A stretch of DNA of 64,000 nucleotides from Vibrio gigantis (lineage in GTDB: Bacteria > Pseudomonadota > Gammaproteobacteria > Enterobacterales > Vibrionaceae): assembly GCF_024347515.1 (NCBI RefSeq), contig NZ_AP025493.1, forward strand, positions 1,922,001 to 1,986,000, in the 5' to 3' direction. The notes under the pieces are model-generated. The model did not search any database and was not told the DNA's origin. It saw nothing but the letters and a program-made list of their open reading frames with translations. Below are positions 18,384 to 28,170 of the stretch, in pieces. The position numbers were made by a program, and so were the translations under genes. The number at the start of each line of letters is the position of its first letter. Position 1 is the stretch's first letter.

Positions 18384-18396
18384 TTAATCAACGTTT

Positions 18397-19287
18397 CTAA
18401 CCACTCACATTCTGTTTGATTAAATCGATCACGGTATCGTATCGATGCGGCAGCTTTCGGTTTCTCTTCTGAACCAAATACAGTGTTTCTTCAACTTCTA
18501 CCTTTGGCGGCACAACGTGTAGCTTGTCTCTTTCTGGGAAGTGCTCAACCGCGCCAGCCGGTAATACAGTAAAACCTAACCCTTTTGAAACTGGCAGCAA
18601 GATTTGGTGAAGCTGATTGATGTAGCCAGATCTTGGTATCTCATTAACGTTGATGTTCGCTAAGTCTTTGTCTCCACACAGGTCGAAGTACAAAGAGAGG
18701 TAGTGCGCAGAATCTGGGTGCGCAATCAGCCCGATGTCATTCAATACTTGCGGTGTAATTTCTATATCAGCAAGGCTGTGGTGGACGATAAGGCACAATG
18801 CTTCCTTGCCGATGACTTGGCTTTGGTAGTAGCTGTCGTTCGGTGAATGCCGAACAATGCCGATATCGGTAGTCCCTTCGATTAGGTCATTCAATATCTT
18901 TTTGTTTGGAGCTGCTTCTAAGTTGATGCTGAGCTCTTGGTGTTGTTGCTGAAGTTCAAGAAGCTTGGGATATAAGCGTAATGAGAGTGAACCTGAACAT
19001 GATAGGTGGCACTGGCCTGAATAAGGATTATCAAAGCTGAGCGATTCAAAAAGATCTTCTTGGTCTTTCTCTAGTTTGAGCGCATAGCGATACATAATGC
19101 GACCTTGTTCGGTCAGCTCGAAGCTTTTATTTTCTCGAGAGAGCAGATCACAATGACAAGCTTGTTCTAGCTTTTTGATATGTTGACTGACCCCAGGTTG
19201 TGTCATGTACAACTTTTCTGCCGTTTGGGTGAAATGTCCGACTTCAACCAGAGTCTTAAATGTATTGAGCCAAAGTGGATTGATCAT
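18397..19287 (-). CDS. LysR-family transcriptional regulator
   Basis: ATG 19287 gives 296 residues beginning MINPLWLNTFKTLVEVGHFT, the standard LysR opening; the open frame extends upstream to 19383 but that part is not LysR-like. The winged helix-turn-helix covers residues 1-60 (FTQTAEKLYMTQPGVSQHIK) and a co-inducer domain follows (about 90-290). It is divergent from an MFS transporter, and operator-like repeats fill the shared region, so it probably controls both itself and the transporter. The inducer is unknown. Confidence 0.9.
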   Translation of the reverse strand: MINPLWLNTFKTLVEVGHFTQTAEKLYMTQPGVSQHIKKLEQACHCDLLSRENKSFELTEQGRIMYRYALKLEKDQEDLFESLSFDNPYSGQCHLSCSGSLSLRLYPKLLELQQQHQELSINLEAAPNKKILNDLIEGTTDIGIVRHSPNDSYYQSQVIGKEALCLIVHHSLADIEITPQVLNDIGLIAHPDSAHYLSLYFDLCGDKDLANINVNEIPRSGYINQLHQILLPVSKGLGFTVLPAGAVEHFPERDKLHVVPPKVEVEETLYLVQKRNRKLPHRYDTVIDLIKQNVSG

Positions 19288-19400
19288 GCCCAGCGTCCAA
19301 AGTCTAAATAACAAAAAATTATTATTATCTCTAGTAATAATAATTTCAACTCTGATGTCTAAAGTAACGCCGATCAAAGTCAATGTGTTGCTATATACCG

Positions 19401-19424
19401 CTATTGGTCTATTGGTCTATTGGC
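19401..19424. repeat. three tandem 8-bp repeats CTATTGGT in the LysR/MFS control region
   Basis: CTATTGGT, CTATTGGT and CTATTGGC follow each other without gaps. The TTGGTC core recurs in the palindrome at 19476-19491, so these look like extra half sites for the same regulator. Confidence 0.65.
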
Positions 19425-19475
19425 CGCGGTGTCGAGTTCCTATGAGTAACAAAGTGTTGCGACTTTGTTGAATTT

Positions 19476-19491
19476 TTGGTCTATTGACCAA
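19476..19491. promoter_or_regulatory. palindromic operator candidate for the LysR regulator
   Basis: TTGGTCTATTGACCAA is a perfect inverted repeat (TTGGTC, TATT, GACCAA) lying 24 bp before the transporter start codon. A T-N11-A type dyad is typical for LysR binding. No experimental support is available here. Confidence 0.6.
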
Positions 19492-19515
19492 CTGTGCTCA
19501 TACTTAGGAACGAAG

Positions 19516-20691
19516 ATGAATAGAAATGTTTGGCTGCTCTCACTGTGTCAGGCTTTGTTGATGACGGGTAACATATTACTGATCTCTGTGATTGGTTTGA
19601 TCGGTAAGCAGATTGCGCCCAGTGTCAGCATGATTACTTTGCCGGTTGCACTGCAGTTTTTGGGTTTGATGGCTGCCACTATTCCAGCGTCTTTAATTTC
19701 GGGTAAATTAGGGCGAAAACGAGGGTTTAGTATTGGTAATGTAGTCGGCATTACAGGGGCAAGCCTTGCAACTTACGCACTGTCTCAACAACATTTCTAT
19801 CTGTTTTGTTTCGCTACGTTCTTACTTGGGATTGGCATAGGTTTTGGTACGCTTTATCGTTTTGCTGCAATCGAAGTGTGCGATGAAAATGCTCGTCATC
19901 GAGCGATCTCTATCTCTATGGCTGGCGGCGTTTTAGCTGCGGTGTTAGGGCCAAATTTGGCGATTATGTCTCAACAGTGGTCGCAAGATGGCTTGTACAT
20001 CGGTGCTTTTGCGTCTTTGATTGGGTTGAACATTCTTGCGTTACTCATCTTACAAACCATTCAGTTTCCTAAAGTCTCTTTTAATAGTCAGGCTCCTAAA
20101 TCCGATCCTCTTAGTGTAATAGTGAAAGCGCCCAACTTTATCGGTGCTGTGTTTGCTGCAATGGTCGCTTATGCGGTGATGAATATCTTGATGACAGCAA
20201 CACCATTGGCAATGATTGGCTGTGGTTTTGACTTTACCAAGGCGGCGGGCGTCATTGAGTGGCACGTGCTGGGCATGTTTGTACCTGCATTCTTTACTGG
20301 TTCTCTCATCGAGAAGTTTGGATCAAGAATGATGATCCTAGCGGGAGGAGTGCTGTTTGTTGTCTGCATCGCGATCAACATTCATGGAGAATCGATTTGG
20401 CACTTCAGAGCGGCTTTAGTTCTGTTGGGTGTCGGTTGGAATTTCATGTTCATAGCAGCAACGGGGCTATTTAGTCAGTCTTACCAATCGCAGAATAAAG
20501 CGAAGGCACAAGCGTTTAATGAATTTATTGTCTTTGGCTGTGTGACTATTACCGCCATGCTTTCTGGGTGGTTAGAATCGACAGCAGGGTGGCAGAACCT
20601 CAATATCTATGTCTTACCGTTCGTATTAGCCGTTATCTTAGTGTTCGCGTTCAGTGCACGTAAATCACGCATTCAAAAACAACCAGTGTAA
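19516..20691 (+). CDS. MFS transporter
   Basis: The 391-residue protein starts at ATG 19516 (MNRNVWLLSLCQALLMTGN); the open frame extends upstream to 19465 but would overlap the operator. It has twelve predicted membrane helices, the MFS motif between helices 2 and 3 (SGKLGRKRGFSIGN), and a central cytoplasmic loop around residue 190. It resembles drug/metabolite proton antiporters, but the substrate is not readable. It is divergently arranged with the LysR gene and is probably its regulated target. Confidence 0.85.
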   Translation: MNRNVWLLSLCQALLMTGNILLISVIGLIGKQIAPSVSMITLPVALQFLGLMAATIPASLISGKLGRKRGFSIGNVVGITGASLATYALSQQHFYLFCFATFLLGIGIGFGTLYRFAAIEVCDENARHRAISISMAGGVLAAVLGPNLAIMSQQWSQDGLYIGAFASLIGLNILALLILQTIQFPKVSFNSQAPKSDPLSVIVKAPNFIGAVFAAMVAYAVMNILMTATPLAMIGCGFDFTKAAGVIEWHVLGMFVPAFFTGSLIEKFGSRMMILAGGVLFVVCIAINIHGESIWHFRAALVLLGVGWNFMFIAATGLFSQSYQSQNKAKAQAFNEFIVFGCVTITAMLSGWLESTAGWQNLNIYVLPFVLAVILVFAFSARKSRIQKQPV

Positions 20692-20772
20692 GGACTAGTT
20701 GAACCGCCTGAAAATTGAACGTAATGCTACGATAGCCTCTCTACAGTGCTAATGATGCTACCAAAGCACAGT

Positions 20773-20815
20773 CAAAAAAGGTTCATCGTGGCTTTCTCTA
20801 GAAAGCCGTGACGAA
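20773..20815 (-). terminator. second (distal) terminator-like hairpin behind mgsA
   Basis: GGCTTTCT pairs with AGAAAGCC around a CT-rich loop at 20790-20806, with partly paired flanks. On the minus strand it is followed by a run of six T (20774-20779 read in reverse). It backs up the nearer terminator. Confidence 0.55.
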
Positions 20816-20847
20816 CAAAAAAAGCCAATAACAAAGGTTACTGGCTT
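20816..20847 (-). terminator. intrinsic terminator of mgsA
   Basis: On the minus strand AGCCAGTAAC (20846-20837) pairs with GTTATTGGCT (20832-20823) with one G-U pair, then a run of seven T. It lies about 60 bp past the mgsA stop codon. Confidence 0.75.
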
Positions 20848-20908
20848 GCTAAAAATCGTCGTTCTATTTTGGGATGAAGCCGTTTAGCTATTGATAGTTC
20901 ACACAGCT

Positions 20909-21364
20909 TTACGTGCGTTCAGCTAGATACGCTTCGTAGTCAGGGATCTCGATGATCACTTCTTCTTCAAGTAGCGAAGAGTTAAACAGGAAGTTAGCGG
21001 TAGCGCGGTTGGTTGCTACAGGAATGTTCCAAACACTTGCGATACGAAGCAGTGCTTTTACATCTGGGTCGTGTGGTACGGCATTAAGTGGATCCCAGAA
21101 GAAAATCAGCATATCGATTTTGCCTTCAGAGATAAGCGCGCCAAGTTGCTGGTCGCCGCCCATAGGGCCACTGATCATGCTCTTAATCGCCAAGCCCGTC
21201 TCTTTACTCAGTAGAGAACCTGTTGTGCCTGTTGCGTAAAGGAAGTGCTTTTGTAGTTTTTCTTTGTTCTCTTTAACCCATCTTAGTAGCTCAGGTTTGA
21301 AGTGGTCATGAGCGACCAAAGCGATATGCTTGTGTGTTGGCATAGTGCGCGTTGTTTTTTGCAT
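20909..21364 (-). CDS. mgsA: methylglyoxal synthase
   Basis: This 151-residue enzyme turns dihydroxyacetone phosphate into methylglyoxal and phosphate, a bypass of lower glycolysis when sugar phosphates accumulate. It opens with TTRTMPTHKHIALVAHDHFK, closely parallel to the E. coli enzyme. It holds the phosphate-binding ATGTTGSLL and the catalytic-Asp region SGPMGGDQQLGALI, and ends within one residue of the family length. AGGGA precedes ATG 21364. It is monocistronic, with two terminator-like hairpins after it. Confidence 0.96.
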   Translation of the reverse strand: MQKTTRTMPTHKHIALVAHDHFKPELLRWVKENKEKLQKHFLYATGTTGSLLSKETGLAIKSMISGPMGGDQQLGALISEGKIDMLIFFWDPLNAVPHDPDVKALLRIASVWNIPVATNRATANFLFNSSLLEEEVIIEIPDYEAYLAERT

Positions 21365-21424
21365 GGATGTTCCCTAAATTGTTGTTTCGTTTTTATTGTT
21401 TTGATTTCTTCAGCCAATATAGCA

Positions 21425-22453
21425 CTAAGGATTCACACTGAATACCGGGCGAAACTCAGAAGGTGACAATGAGTCGGCGATAATTTGATCTTTGAGTGTT
21501 GCAGGGGTCAGCGCTTCGATAGTCGGTGCGCTGTGTTTTTCGTATGGTTGGCCGCGTAAGTAACTCGTGGCTTGTTTCACCGATAAGCGACCTTGCTCAA
21601 CCATTTTATCTGTTGGCGCAAAAAGTACCTTGTGACGAAGTAAGCCGCGGTAAGTGCCGTGGCTTAAGTAACTTGAAATTAAGCCTATCTCTTTGGTTTT
21701 ATCGGCCGCTCGTAGCTCACTGATTGCCGCTTCAATTGCGACTGCACTTCCGACTATATATTGGATATCCGGCTGCTCGATCACCTGTTGAACTAGGTTT
21801 CTTTGAAGCTCTTTATCGTTATCGGCCCAATAGCTAATTTCGATTTTGATATCGCTCGACTTGATCGCATCATAAAAGCCAAGTGCTACAGGCTTAGTGC
21901 CGCCACTCGCTTGTGGGCCAAGTAACAGGGCGATAGGGGTTTCTCCAGAGCCTGTTGGATGAAGCTTCGCTAGATACTCACCCACTTGAAAGCCCATCTG
22001 ATACCAATCGACACCAACCGTACCTTTCAGTACTTTTTGTTGCTCTTTGCTTAACGTCAATTCATTCACTGTCGCAAACACAGGTGTGGAGCCAACCCAG
22101 TCTGTGAGGTTATCGTGATAGGCGTCTGGTGATACAGTGCCCAAAATAATGGCATCGGCACCCCATTGTGTGCACAGCACCAGTTGCGAGGCTTGTTTAC
22201 CAATATTTGGATAGCCGCCAGCTTCCAATACTCTCAATTCGACTTGCTGCTTTTCTGCTTCAGAGATCATTCCGTAGTTAACAGATAACCAATAAGAGTC
22301 TTTTAGGTGCGGATAAATGGCACAAATTTTCTCTTTGTGTGATGTGGCTTCGGCAGGCTTGATTGGGCTCAAAAGCTCACTAGCACTTGCGACCGTAGTC
22401 ACTGAGGCCAGTAATGAGAGAAGAATTTTTGAAGCTAAAGGTCTAGATAGCAT
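21425..22453 (-). CDS. torT: periplasmic sensor-binding protein TorT
   Basis: The 342 residues comprise a Sec signal (cleavage near SASA, residue 24) and a periplasmic-binding fold of the sugar-binding type (KEKICAIYPHLKDSYWLSVNYGM, LGPQASGGTKPVALGFYDAI given only by position, about 45-65 and 180-205). TorT binds trimethylamine N-oxide and interacts with TorS to switch the kinase. It is divergent from torS with 92 bp between the two start codons. In E. coli torT sits between torS and torR; here torR and the torCAD reductase genes are not in the window. Confidence 0.88.
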   Translation of the reverse strand: MLSRPLASKILLSLLASVTTVASASELLSPIKPAEATSHKEKICAIYPHLKDSYWLSVNYGMISEAEKQQVELRVLEAGGYPNIGKQASQLVLCTQWGADAIILGTVSPDAYHDNLTDWVGSTPVFATVNELTLSKEQQKVLKGTVGVDWYQMGFQVGEYLAKLHPTGSGETPIALLLGPQASGGTKPVALGFYDAIKSSDIKIEISYWADNDKELQRNLVQQVIEQPDIQYIVGSAVAIEAAISELRAADKTKEIGLISSYLSHGTYRGLLRHKVLFAPTDKMVEQGRLSVKQATSYLRGQPYEKHSAPTIEALTPATLKDQIIADSLSPSEFRPVFSVNP

Positions 22454-22545
22454 GAATTGCCGTTTTATTGGTTTTAGATAAGAAACACTGCAAAATATAG
22501 CGTATTCTGCATGGGTAAAGAAGAACGTTTTAAGGTTTAGAGTTT

Positions 22546-25500
22546 ATGTTGTTAGCTTCAGCGAGTATTGGACGCAAGCTGCTGGCCTCATTCCTAGTGA
22601 TGGCTCTGTTGGTTCTATTGTCTGCATTGATCGGTGTTTCTGGTTTTAGCTTTGTAGCAAAAACGGAAAGAAATGTCGTTGATTCGGCGCTTCCTGCCAT
22701 GATCGAGGCTCGTCAGGTTTCTGAGTTGAGTAATCGTATTATTTCGTCAGTACAAACGCTTTCTAATGCGAGAAACGAGGCCGAACGAAAAGAGGCTGGC
22801 ACTGTACTATTTGACCAACTTGAGTCGCTTCTTCAGCATATCAAAGATCTTGGCGTCGACAGTTTTGATTCCCAGCTTCTCAATAAACTTGAAAACAACG
22901 TTCAAAGCGTTATTAACACACTGGCTGAGCTGGGTGTATCGGTTGAGCGTAAGCTTTGGTTAAGCAAAGAGCTGTCGTCTCGTGTCGAAGAGATGCGCCT
23001 ATTGGCCGAAGAGCTAGAACAGCTGACAAGAACCCAAGTTTTGAACACGGCTACCATCGCCGTTGCTAACGTAACGCACATCTACGACCTGCTAGAAACC
23101 AAAGAAACGGACAAAGCCTACCAAGCCTTAGATGCGCTTGTTGAGGTTGACCTTGATTTGTCCGAGCGCTTGCACGAGTTGCATTTACTGGCGTTCAAAA
23201 TGCTTAATCAAATTGAAGAAACGCAGACGCTTACCAACGTTGAGCGTATTCATCAAATCCAATCTGAGTTTGAATCCAATCTAAGAATCATGGCGCGCCG
23301 TGTTAAAGCGGTCGAAGATCCTACTCGTTCAGCGCAGATGTCTCAGCTTCTTGAAGAGCTAAGAAAGCGGCAAGTCGTGTTTGATATTTCGTTAGAACAA
23401 TATGAGAACACCAAGAAGTCAGAGTTTCTGATGCAAAAGACGCTAGAGCTGTTCTCTCAACTGAATACGACAGTTAACCAACTGGTTGATGACTCAAATC
23501 GAAGCACCAAGAAAGCGGTTGATGAGCTGACCAGTACACTGAATTTGGCTCAATGGTCGCTGTCGGTTATTTCGGTTATTGGTTTGGTTATTGTTGCATT
23601 TATCGTGTGGCGAGTGGTGTATATCTCGGTTGTTAAACGTCTTACGGAATACTCATCTGCGCTGATGTCTATTGCACAAGGCCGCCTAAATATTGATATC
23701 TCAGTTAAGGGTAATGATGAATTGGCTCATATGGGTGAAGCTATTATTACGGCCAGAAATACCGCACAGGCACTGCAAGTGGTCGCGGTGGGTGAAGCAA
23801 AAGCGAAACGCGAACTCGAAGAGCACAAAGAGCATTTAGAAGAGTTGGTCACAGACCGAACCTATCAACTGCAAAAGACCAATGAGAAGCTGAATATTGA
23901 GGTGGGGAACCACGCTAAGGCTCGTAACGCCGCAGAACAAGCAAGCCGCGCGAAATCCGCGTTCCTTGCGACGATGAGTCACGAAATACGAACGCCGATG
24001 AACGGTGTGTTAGGTACTGCAAGGCTGCTCAAAGACACAGGGTTAAACCCGCTGCAATCAGGCTATGCTGACATCATTAACCGCAGCGGTAAGAATCTAC
24101 TCGCGATTTTGAATGATGTGTTGGATTACTCAAAGATTGAAGCCGGGCATTTAGAAATACGCACAGCTTCGTTTGATCTTCATCAGATGGTTCAAGACAC
24201 CTATCAATTGATGGAAGGGCGTGCTGCTGAGAAGAAGCTAAATTTTGATTTCTATATCGAAAGTGACGTGCAACGCTATTGGCGTGGTGACGTAACACGA
24301 ATCAGCCAAATCTTGAACAATTTAGTCGGTAACGCGATTAAGTTTACTGAAAGTGGCTCGGTCGATATCTTTATCAGCTTAGATATCGAAGATGAAAATC
24401 GTGTCATGTTTGAAGTGTCAGATACCGGTGTCGGAATTGACGTAAGTGAACAAGCTTGTTTGTTTGATGCCTTTACTCAAACTGACAGTGGTCGCAACAA
24501 AACCGGTGGCACGGGGCTTGGATTAGCGATCAGTAAAAGCATCATGTTGGCAATGAATGGGGATATTGGCGTTCATTCCGAAGAAGGCGAAGGTAGCCAG
24601 TTCTGGTTCTCGTTGCCACTTGAAGTCGGGGAGAAGATAGAAACGAAAGTACCGGTCATTGAAGCTTGTATTCGAGCGAAGGTACTTTTGATAGAAGACA
24701 ATCCAGTAAACTGTATTGTTGCGGAAGGCTTCTTGAATAATTTAGGTCACGATGTGGTCATCGCGACAACAGGACAAGGAGCTCGAGCTATATTCAGGGA
24801 ACAAGAGTTCGATATTGCGCTGGTGGACATCAACTTGCCTGACTGCGATGGGGTCGAGTTAATTCAACAACTCAAAGATGATGTGCTCCAGCATGAAGAT
24901 GAAGAAGGCGCAACACGCAAAGCACCCCCTATGATCGCAGTATCTGCTCATGTGTTTAATGAGGAAGTAGAAAGCTATTTGGCGTCTGGCTTTGACGGCT
25001 TCCTGCCAAAACCTCTTGAGAAAGAGGCGCTTGCAAGGCTTGTTGTGACTCAGCTTGATGGCAAAACCTTGCTATTACCACAACCGGATCCTAACGATTC
25101 AATCTGCCAGCAGAATAATCTAGGGTATTGTGAAAAGCGCACCGGGAGCGAGCTAGTAGTCGAAACAAAAGCTGAACATCCAGAGCAAGGGGAAAGTCCT
25201 GTGACCAGTATTGATAGCAAAGTGATAATTGATAACAAAGTGATTGAAGGTGATTTGTCTATTCTTGGTTTGGACAAGATGAAGCAGATTGTTGGGCTAT
25301 TTGAACAAAGCAGCCTTGAGACGTTAAAAGAACTGGTTGATGCCAACGATGCGGAGAACGCTCGTGAAGTAAAATCGCTGGCTCATAAGCTAAAAGGGTC
25401 AGCAGGGAGTTTGGGGCTGTTAGCCTTGTTTGATGTGTGCAAGAACATTGAGATTAGCAGCGACCCATTAACGCAATACAGGGATAGCTCTGAAAATTTA

Positions 25501-25548
25501 ACTGAGCTGGTTAAAGACTCTCTGACAGCACTTCAGCAACATGTCTGA
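22546..25548 (+). CDS. torS: hybrid sensor histidine kinase TorS
   Basis: The 1000-residue protein has a transmembrane helix at about 10-36, a long helical periplasmic sensor (about 37-330), a second transmembrane helix near 338-358, and a HAMP region. These are followed by HisKA with H479 (MSHEIRTPMNG), HATPase (DTGVGI, GGTGLGL), a receiver with D761 (LVDINLPDCDG) and an Hpt domain with H947 (AHKLKGSAGSLG). This is the TorS architecture: TMAO-TorT sensing leads through a four-step relay to TorR. The divergent torT strongly supports the name. Confidence 0.92.
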   Translation: MLLASASIGRKLLASFLVMALLVLLSALIGVSGFSFVAKTERNVVDSALPAMIEARQVSELSNRIISSVQTLSNARNEAERKEAGTVLFDQLESLLQHIKDLGVDSFDSQLLNKLENNVQSVINTLAELGVSVERKLWLSKELSSRVEEMRLLAEELEQLTRTQVLNTATIAVANVTHIYDLLETKETDKAYQALDALVEVDLDLSERLHELHLLAFKMLNQIEETQTLTNVERIHQIQSEFESNLRIMARRVKAVEDPTRSAQMSQLLEELRKRQVVFDISLEQYENTKKSEFLMQKTLELFSQLNTTVNQLVDDSNRSTKKAVDELTSTLNLAQWSLSVISVIGLVIVAFIVWRVVYISVVKRLTEYSSALMSIAQGRLNIDISVKGNDELAHMGEAIITARNTAQALQVVAVGEAKAKRELEEHKEHLEELVTDRTYQLQKTNEKLNIEVGNHAKARNAAEQASRAKSAFLATMSHEIRTPMNGVLGTARLLKDTGLNPLQSGYADIINRSGKNLLAILNDVLDYSKIEAGHLEIRTASFDLHQMVQDTYQLMEGRAAEKKLNFDFYIESDVQRYWRGDVTRISQILNNLVGNAIKFTESGSVDIFISLDIEDENRVMFEVSDTGVGIDVSEQACLFDAFTQTDSGRNKTGGTGLGLAISKSIMLAMNGDIGVHSEEGEGSQFWFSLPLEVGEKIETKVPVIEACIRAKVLLIEDNPVNCIVAEGFLNNLGHDVVIATTGQGARAIFREQEFDIALVDINLPDCDGVELIQQLKDDVLQHEDEEGATRKAPPMIAVSAHVFNEEVESYLASGFDGFLPKPLEKEALARLVVTQLDGKTLLLPQPDPNDSICQQNNLGYCEKRTGSELVVETKAEHPEQGESPVTSIDSKVIIDNKVIEGDLSILGLDKMKQIVGLFEQSSLETLKELVDANDAENAREVKSLAHKLKGSAGSLGLLALFDVCKNIEISSDPLTQYRDSSENLTELVKDSLTALQQHV

Positions 25549-25616
25549 TGCACACTGTTCCTCGCTGCAATTAGCTTTTTAGGTTGAGTTTAGATCTCTC
25601 TAAGCAAGTGTCAGAT

Positions 25617-25648
25617 AAAAAAACCTCTGCCAAGGCAGAGGTTTTTTG
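25617..25648. terminator. bidirectional terminator between torS and cti
   Basis: CCTCTGCC (25624-25631) pairs with GGCAGAGG (25634-25641) and is framed by A and T runs, so it can stop transcription from both converging genes. Confidence 0.8.
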
Positions 25649-25670
25649 TTTTGAAGGCTATGCGTGAGCA

Positions 25671-28025
25671 CTAACGGTTCTCAAAGCGATTGTAATCTAA
25701 CAACCCGAACTCGATAGGTTGCGCTTGTTGATACCAGCGGTGTACACGGTCACTGAACGGCCAGAATTCGGGAGAACTGCGTCGTACAGCAAACTTGTCG
25801 AGTAGCTCCACGTAGTCTTCTTCCGTGTTCAAGTTCTGTAGCGTTTTAACCAAAGTCGGAATTTCACTCTCAGTTAATGATAGGTAAGCCGCTGGGTAGC
25901 TACCCACAACGCCACGTACGAGTGTTAAGTCGTCGTTGGCGTAATCACGGTTACCTTCTTCGTTAAACAGGCTCGAAATGTTGCTGTGAGCATTGTTGTG
26001 AATCATGGTAAACAGTTGATCTTGGCCATTTTCGCCTTCAATCATGATCATCACTAATTGAGGCACATGACGTAGGCCTTCTCCTTTAATCAAACTTACT
26101 TGATTCAGTAGTGCTTCATTCTTCTTACCAAAGCCTGTTTCGACAATATCAAAACGATTATCGAGAACGGGTTCCAGCTTCTCTTTGATCATATCCAGCA
26201 GTTCACGCTTAGGATCGGCCGTTTTGTACACCACGCTAGTCGGTTGATCGAAAGGGGCAATATTACGCTGCAAGAAATCGCTCAATTGTACACTCTGGTT
26301 TTGATACCAACTTGAGTGCTCAAGGTGGCGGACATCCTTAGGAAGAAGGGTTAAGAAGTTACTCTCGCCTTCAAGGCGTAAGAAATCCATGAACATACGG
26401 GTAATCAGTTGGTGGCCGAAGTTTCCATATACATCGAAGCCTGCAACAAGTAGGTAGTGAATACGCTCGAGCAGGGCGTAATCAAGGATCCACGCGGTTT
26501 TAGGTTGCGGCCCAACGAGCCCTTGCACAACTGAAGCGCTGTCAAAGTGCCTGAATATGGTCAAAGCAGCATTGGGGTTAGTACCATTTCCATCCCAAAT
26601 GATACCAGTGTCTAGGTTTACACCGCTTTCAAACCATTTGTTTGTGAAGTCTGACTTAGCATTAAGGTATCGAGCTTGTTGCTTTGAATAACGCACCCAG
26701 TTGGACGCTGGGACTGTGTTACTTTCCAACTCGCTTGGGAGTTTTAGGTTTTTCTTTTGGCTCGCGTAAAAGGCGTTAATTTCCGGGACATCGGCTTTCT
26801 CTGGATCAATAAAGAAAACCCAGAAGCGGTCATTAATCACATTGAGCGCAAGTTGCCCACGACATACAGGCCCTTTTATGAACGCCATGATGGTGTTTTG
26901 CGCGTTATCCAGCATGAAGTTAAAACGAGAGTTAACAGGTAGAGCTTCAAACGAAGTCATTGGGTTGGCTGCAACATCAACTTCGTAGCTTGGCAGCTTG
27001 GCTACTGTGTAATTGGCATCAACAAACCAAGTGTTCCAGTTTCGAAGACGTTCTTCGTTGAGTGCGAAAGGCATGTGTGTCTTGTCAACGATTGTGCCTT
27101 GTTCTGGAATTAGGCGATAGTAAACACGTTCTACTTTTGGATCGTCGTAAGGGCGGCGAGTTGTAATGCGTTGTACTGCTTTACCTGGAGGCGTCGATGA
27201 ACGAACAATAGTGAAGAAACGTGTTGGTTGAGCCAAATCAGAGAAATAGACGTGCGCCAGAAATAGGTGCTCATAAATGTAACGCGCTGAAAGTTGGCTT
27301 TTGTTGTCACTCTTATTAAGAAAGCTTTCGTAGACATTTACGAGTTCTTGTTCAGCATCACTTAGTGGAATATGGTCGTTCATCAAGGCGCCATTTTCTA
27401 GCCAGCTCATCAATGTCGCATATTCAGATTTGTCTAAGTTCGGCATACCATAAGGCATTCCCCAAGTTGGGTAGTCTCTTTCGTATTGAGCGTACTCTTC
27501 GATAGTCGGGCACTGTTGGTCGCGATCAGTGGAAAAGTCGAAGCCTTCAAGCTGCGTTTGATCTGGAAGAGGGTGGTTCTCTTTCTGGATCAACATACGA
27601 GAAACAAGCCCTGCATCTAAGTTAGCGGTTGAATTCTGCATACGCTCATTAAGAACCGGATGAAAATCCGCATCACGCCACTCTTGTGTGGTTAATGCAT
27701 CTTCGAACAAGCGAGTTGGTGCAGAAGCCGTTAAGCGGGTGCCTTGATATACGAGTGCTTTGCTAGCGCCTCGGTCGATGCCTTCCACGGAAGACATTTT
27801 GAGCTGGCAAGGAGCATCATAACAAGCGTGACAAACTACACATCGGTTATCAATGATCGGTTTAACTTCGTTAAGAAAGTGTTGCGCTTGAGCTGAAAAA
27901 ATAGGGGTTTGGCGATCACGAACTTGTTGTTCACCAAACAGCTCATCGAAGTTTAAACCCGCGTAGACGGCACAACCTGAGAACACGCTGACAAGAGATA
28001 AAATGAAGAGTTTTTTCAAATTCAT
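25671..28025 (-). CDS. cti: fatty acid cis/trans isomerase
   Basis: This 784-residue protein belongs to the Cti family, which converts cis-unsaturated membrane fatty acids to trans in the periplasm and so stiffens the membrane under solvent or heat stress. The cytochrome-c type heme motif CVVCH is at residues 62-66, with further Cys at 68 and 73 (ACYDAPC). The export signal at residues 1-18 ends in FSGC, so the protein may be a lipoprotein. The length is normal for the family. It is monocistronic and convergent with torS. Confidence 0.92.
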   Translation of the reverse strand: MNLKKLFILSLVSVFSGCAVYAGLNFDELFGEQQVRDRQTPIFSAQAQHFLNEVKPIIDNRCVVCHACYDAPCQLKMSSVEGIDRGASKALVYQGTRLTASAPTRLFEDALTTQEWRDADFHPVLNERMQNSTANLDAGLVSRMLIQKENHPLPDQTQLEGFDFSTDRDQQCPTIEEYAQYERDYPTWGMPYGMPNLDKSEYATLMSWLENGALMNDHIPLSDAEQELVNVYESFLNKSDNKSQLSARYIYEHLFLAHVYFSDLAQPTRFFTIVRSSTPPGKAVQRITTRRPYDDPKVERVYYRLIPEQGTIVDKTHMPFALNEERLRNWNTWFVDANYTVAKLPSYEVDVAANPMTSFEALPVNSRFNFMLDNAQNTIMAFIKGPVCRGQLALNVINDRFWVFFIDPEKADVPEINAFYASQKKNLKLPSELESNTVPASNWVRYSKQQARYLNAKSDFTNKWFESGVNLDTGIIWDGNGTNPNAALTIFRHFDSASVVQGLVGPQPKTAWILDYALLERIHYLLVAGFDVYGNFGHQLITRMFMDFLRLEGESNFLTLLPKDVRHLEHSSWYQNQSVQLSDFLQRNIAPFDQPTSVVYKTADPKRELLDMIKEKLEPVLDNRFDIVETGFGKKNEALLNQVSLIKGEGLRHVPQLVMIMIEGENGQDQLFTMIHNNAHSNISSLFNEEGNRDYANDDLTLVRGVVGSYPAAYLSLTESEIPTLVKTLQNLNTEEDYVELLDKFAVRRSSPEFWPFSDRVHRWYQQAQPIEFGLLDYNRFENR

Positions 28026-28170
28026 ACGTACTTAGATATTAGGTATTTTTTCTAATTATATCGAAAATGATTGAAAATGCTCATGTTCTGATAATTTTGT
28101 AGGCAAGATCTCTATAGGACAGAGTGATTCTGTAGGCTTAGCAGTGAGTATAGAGCCTAGCAGGATCGGC

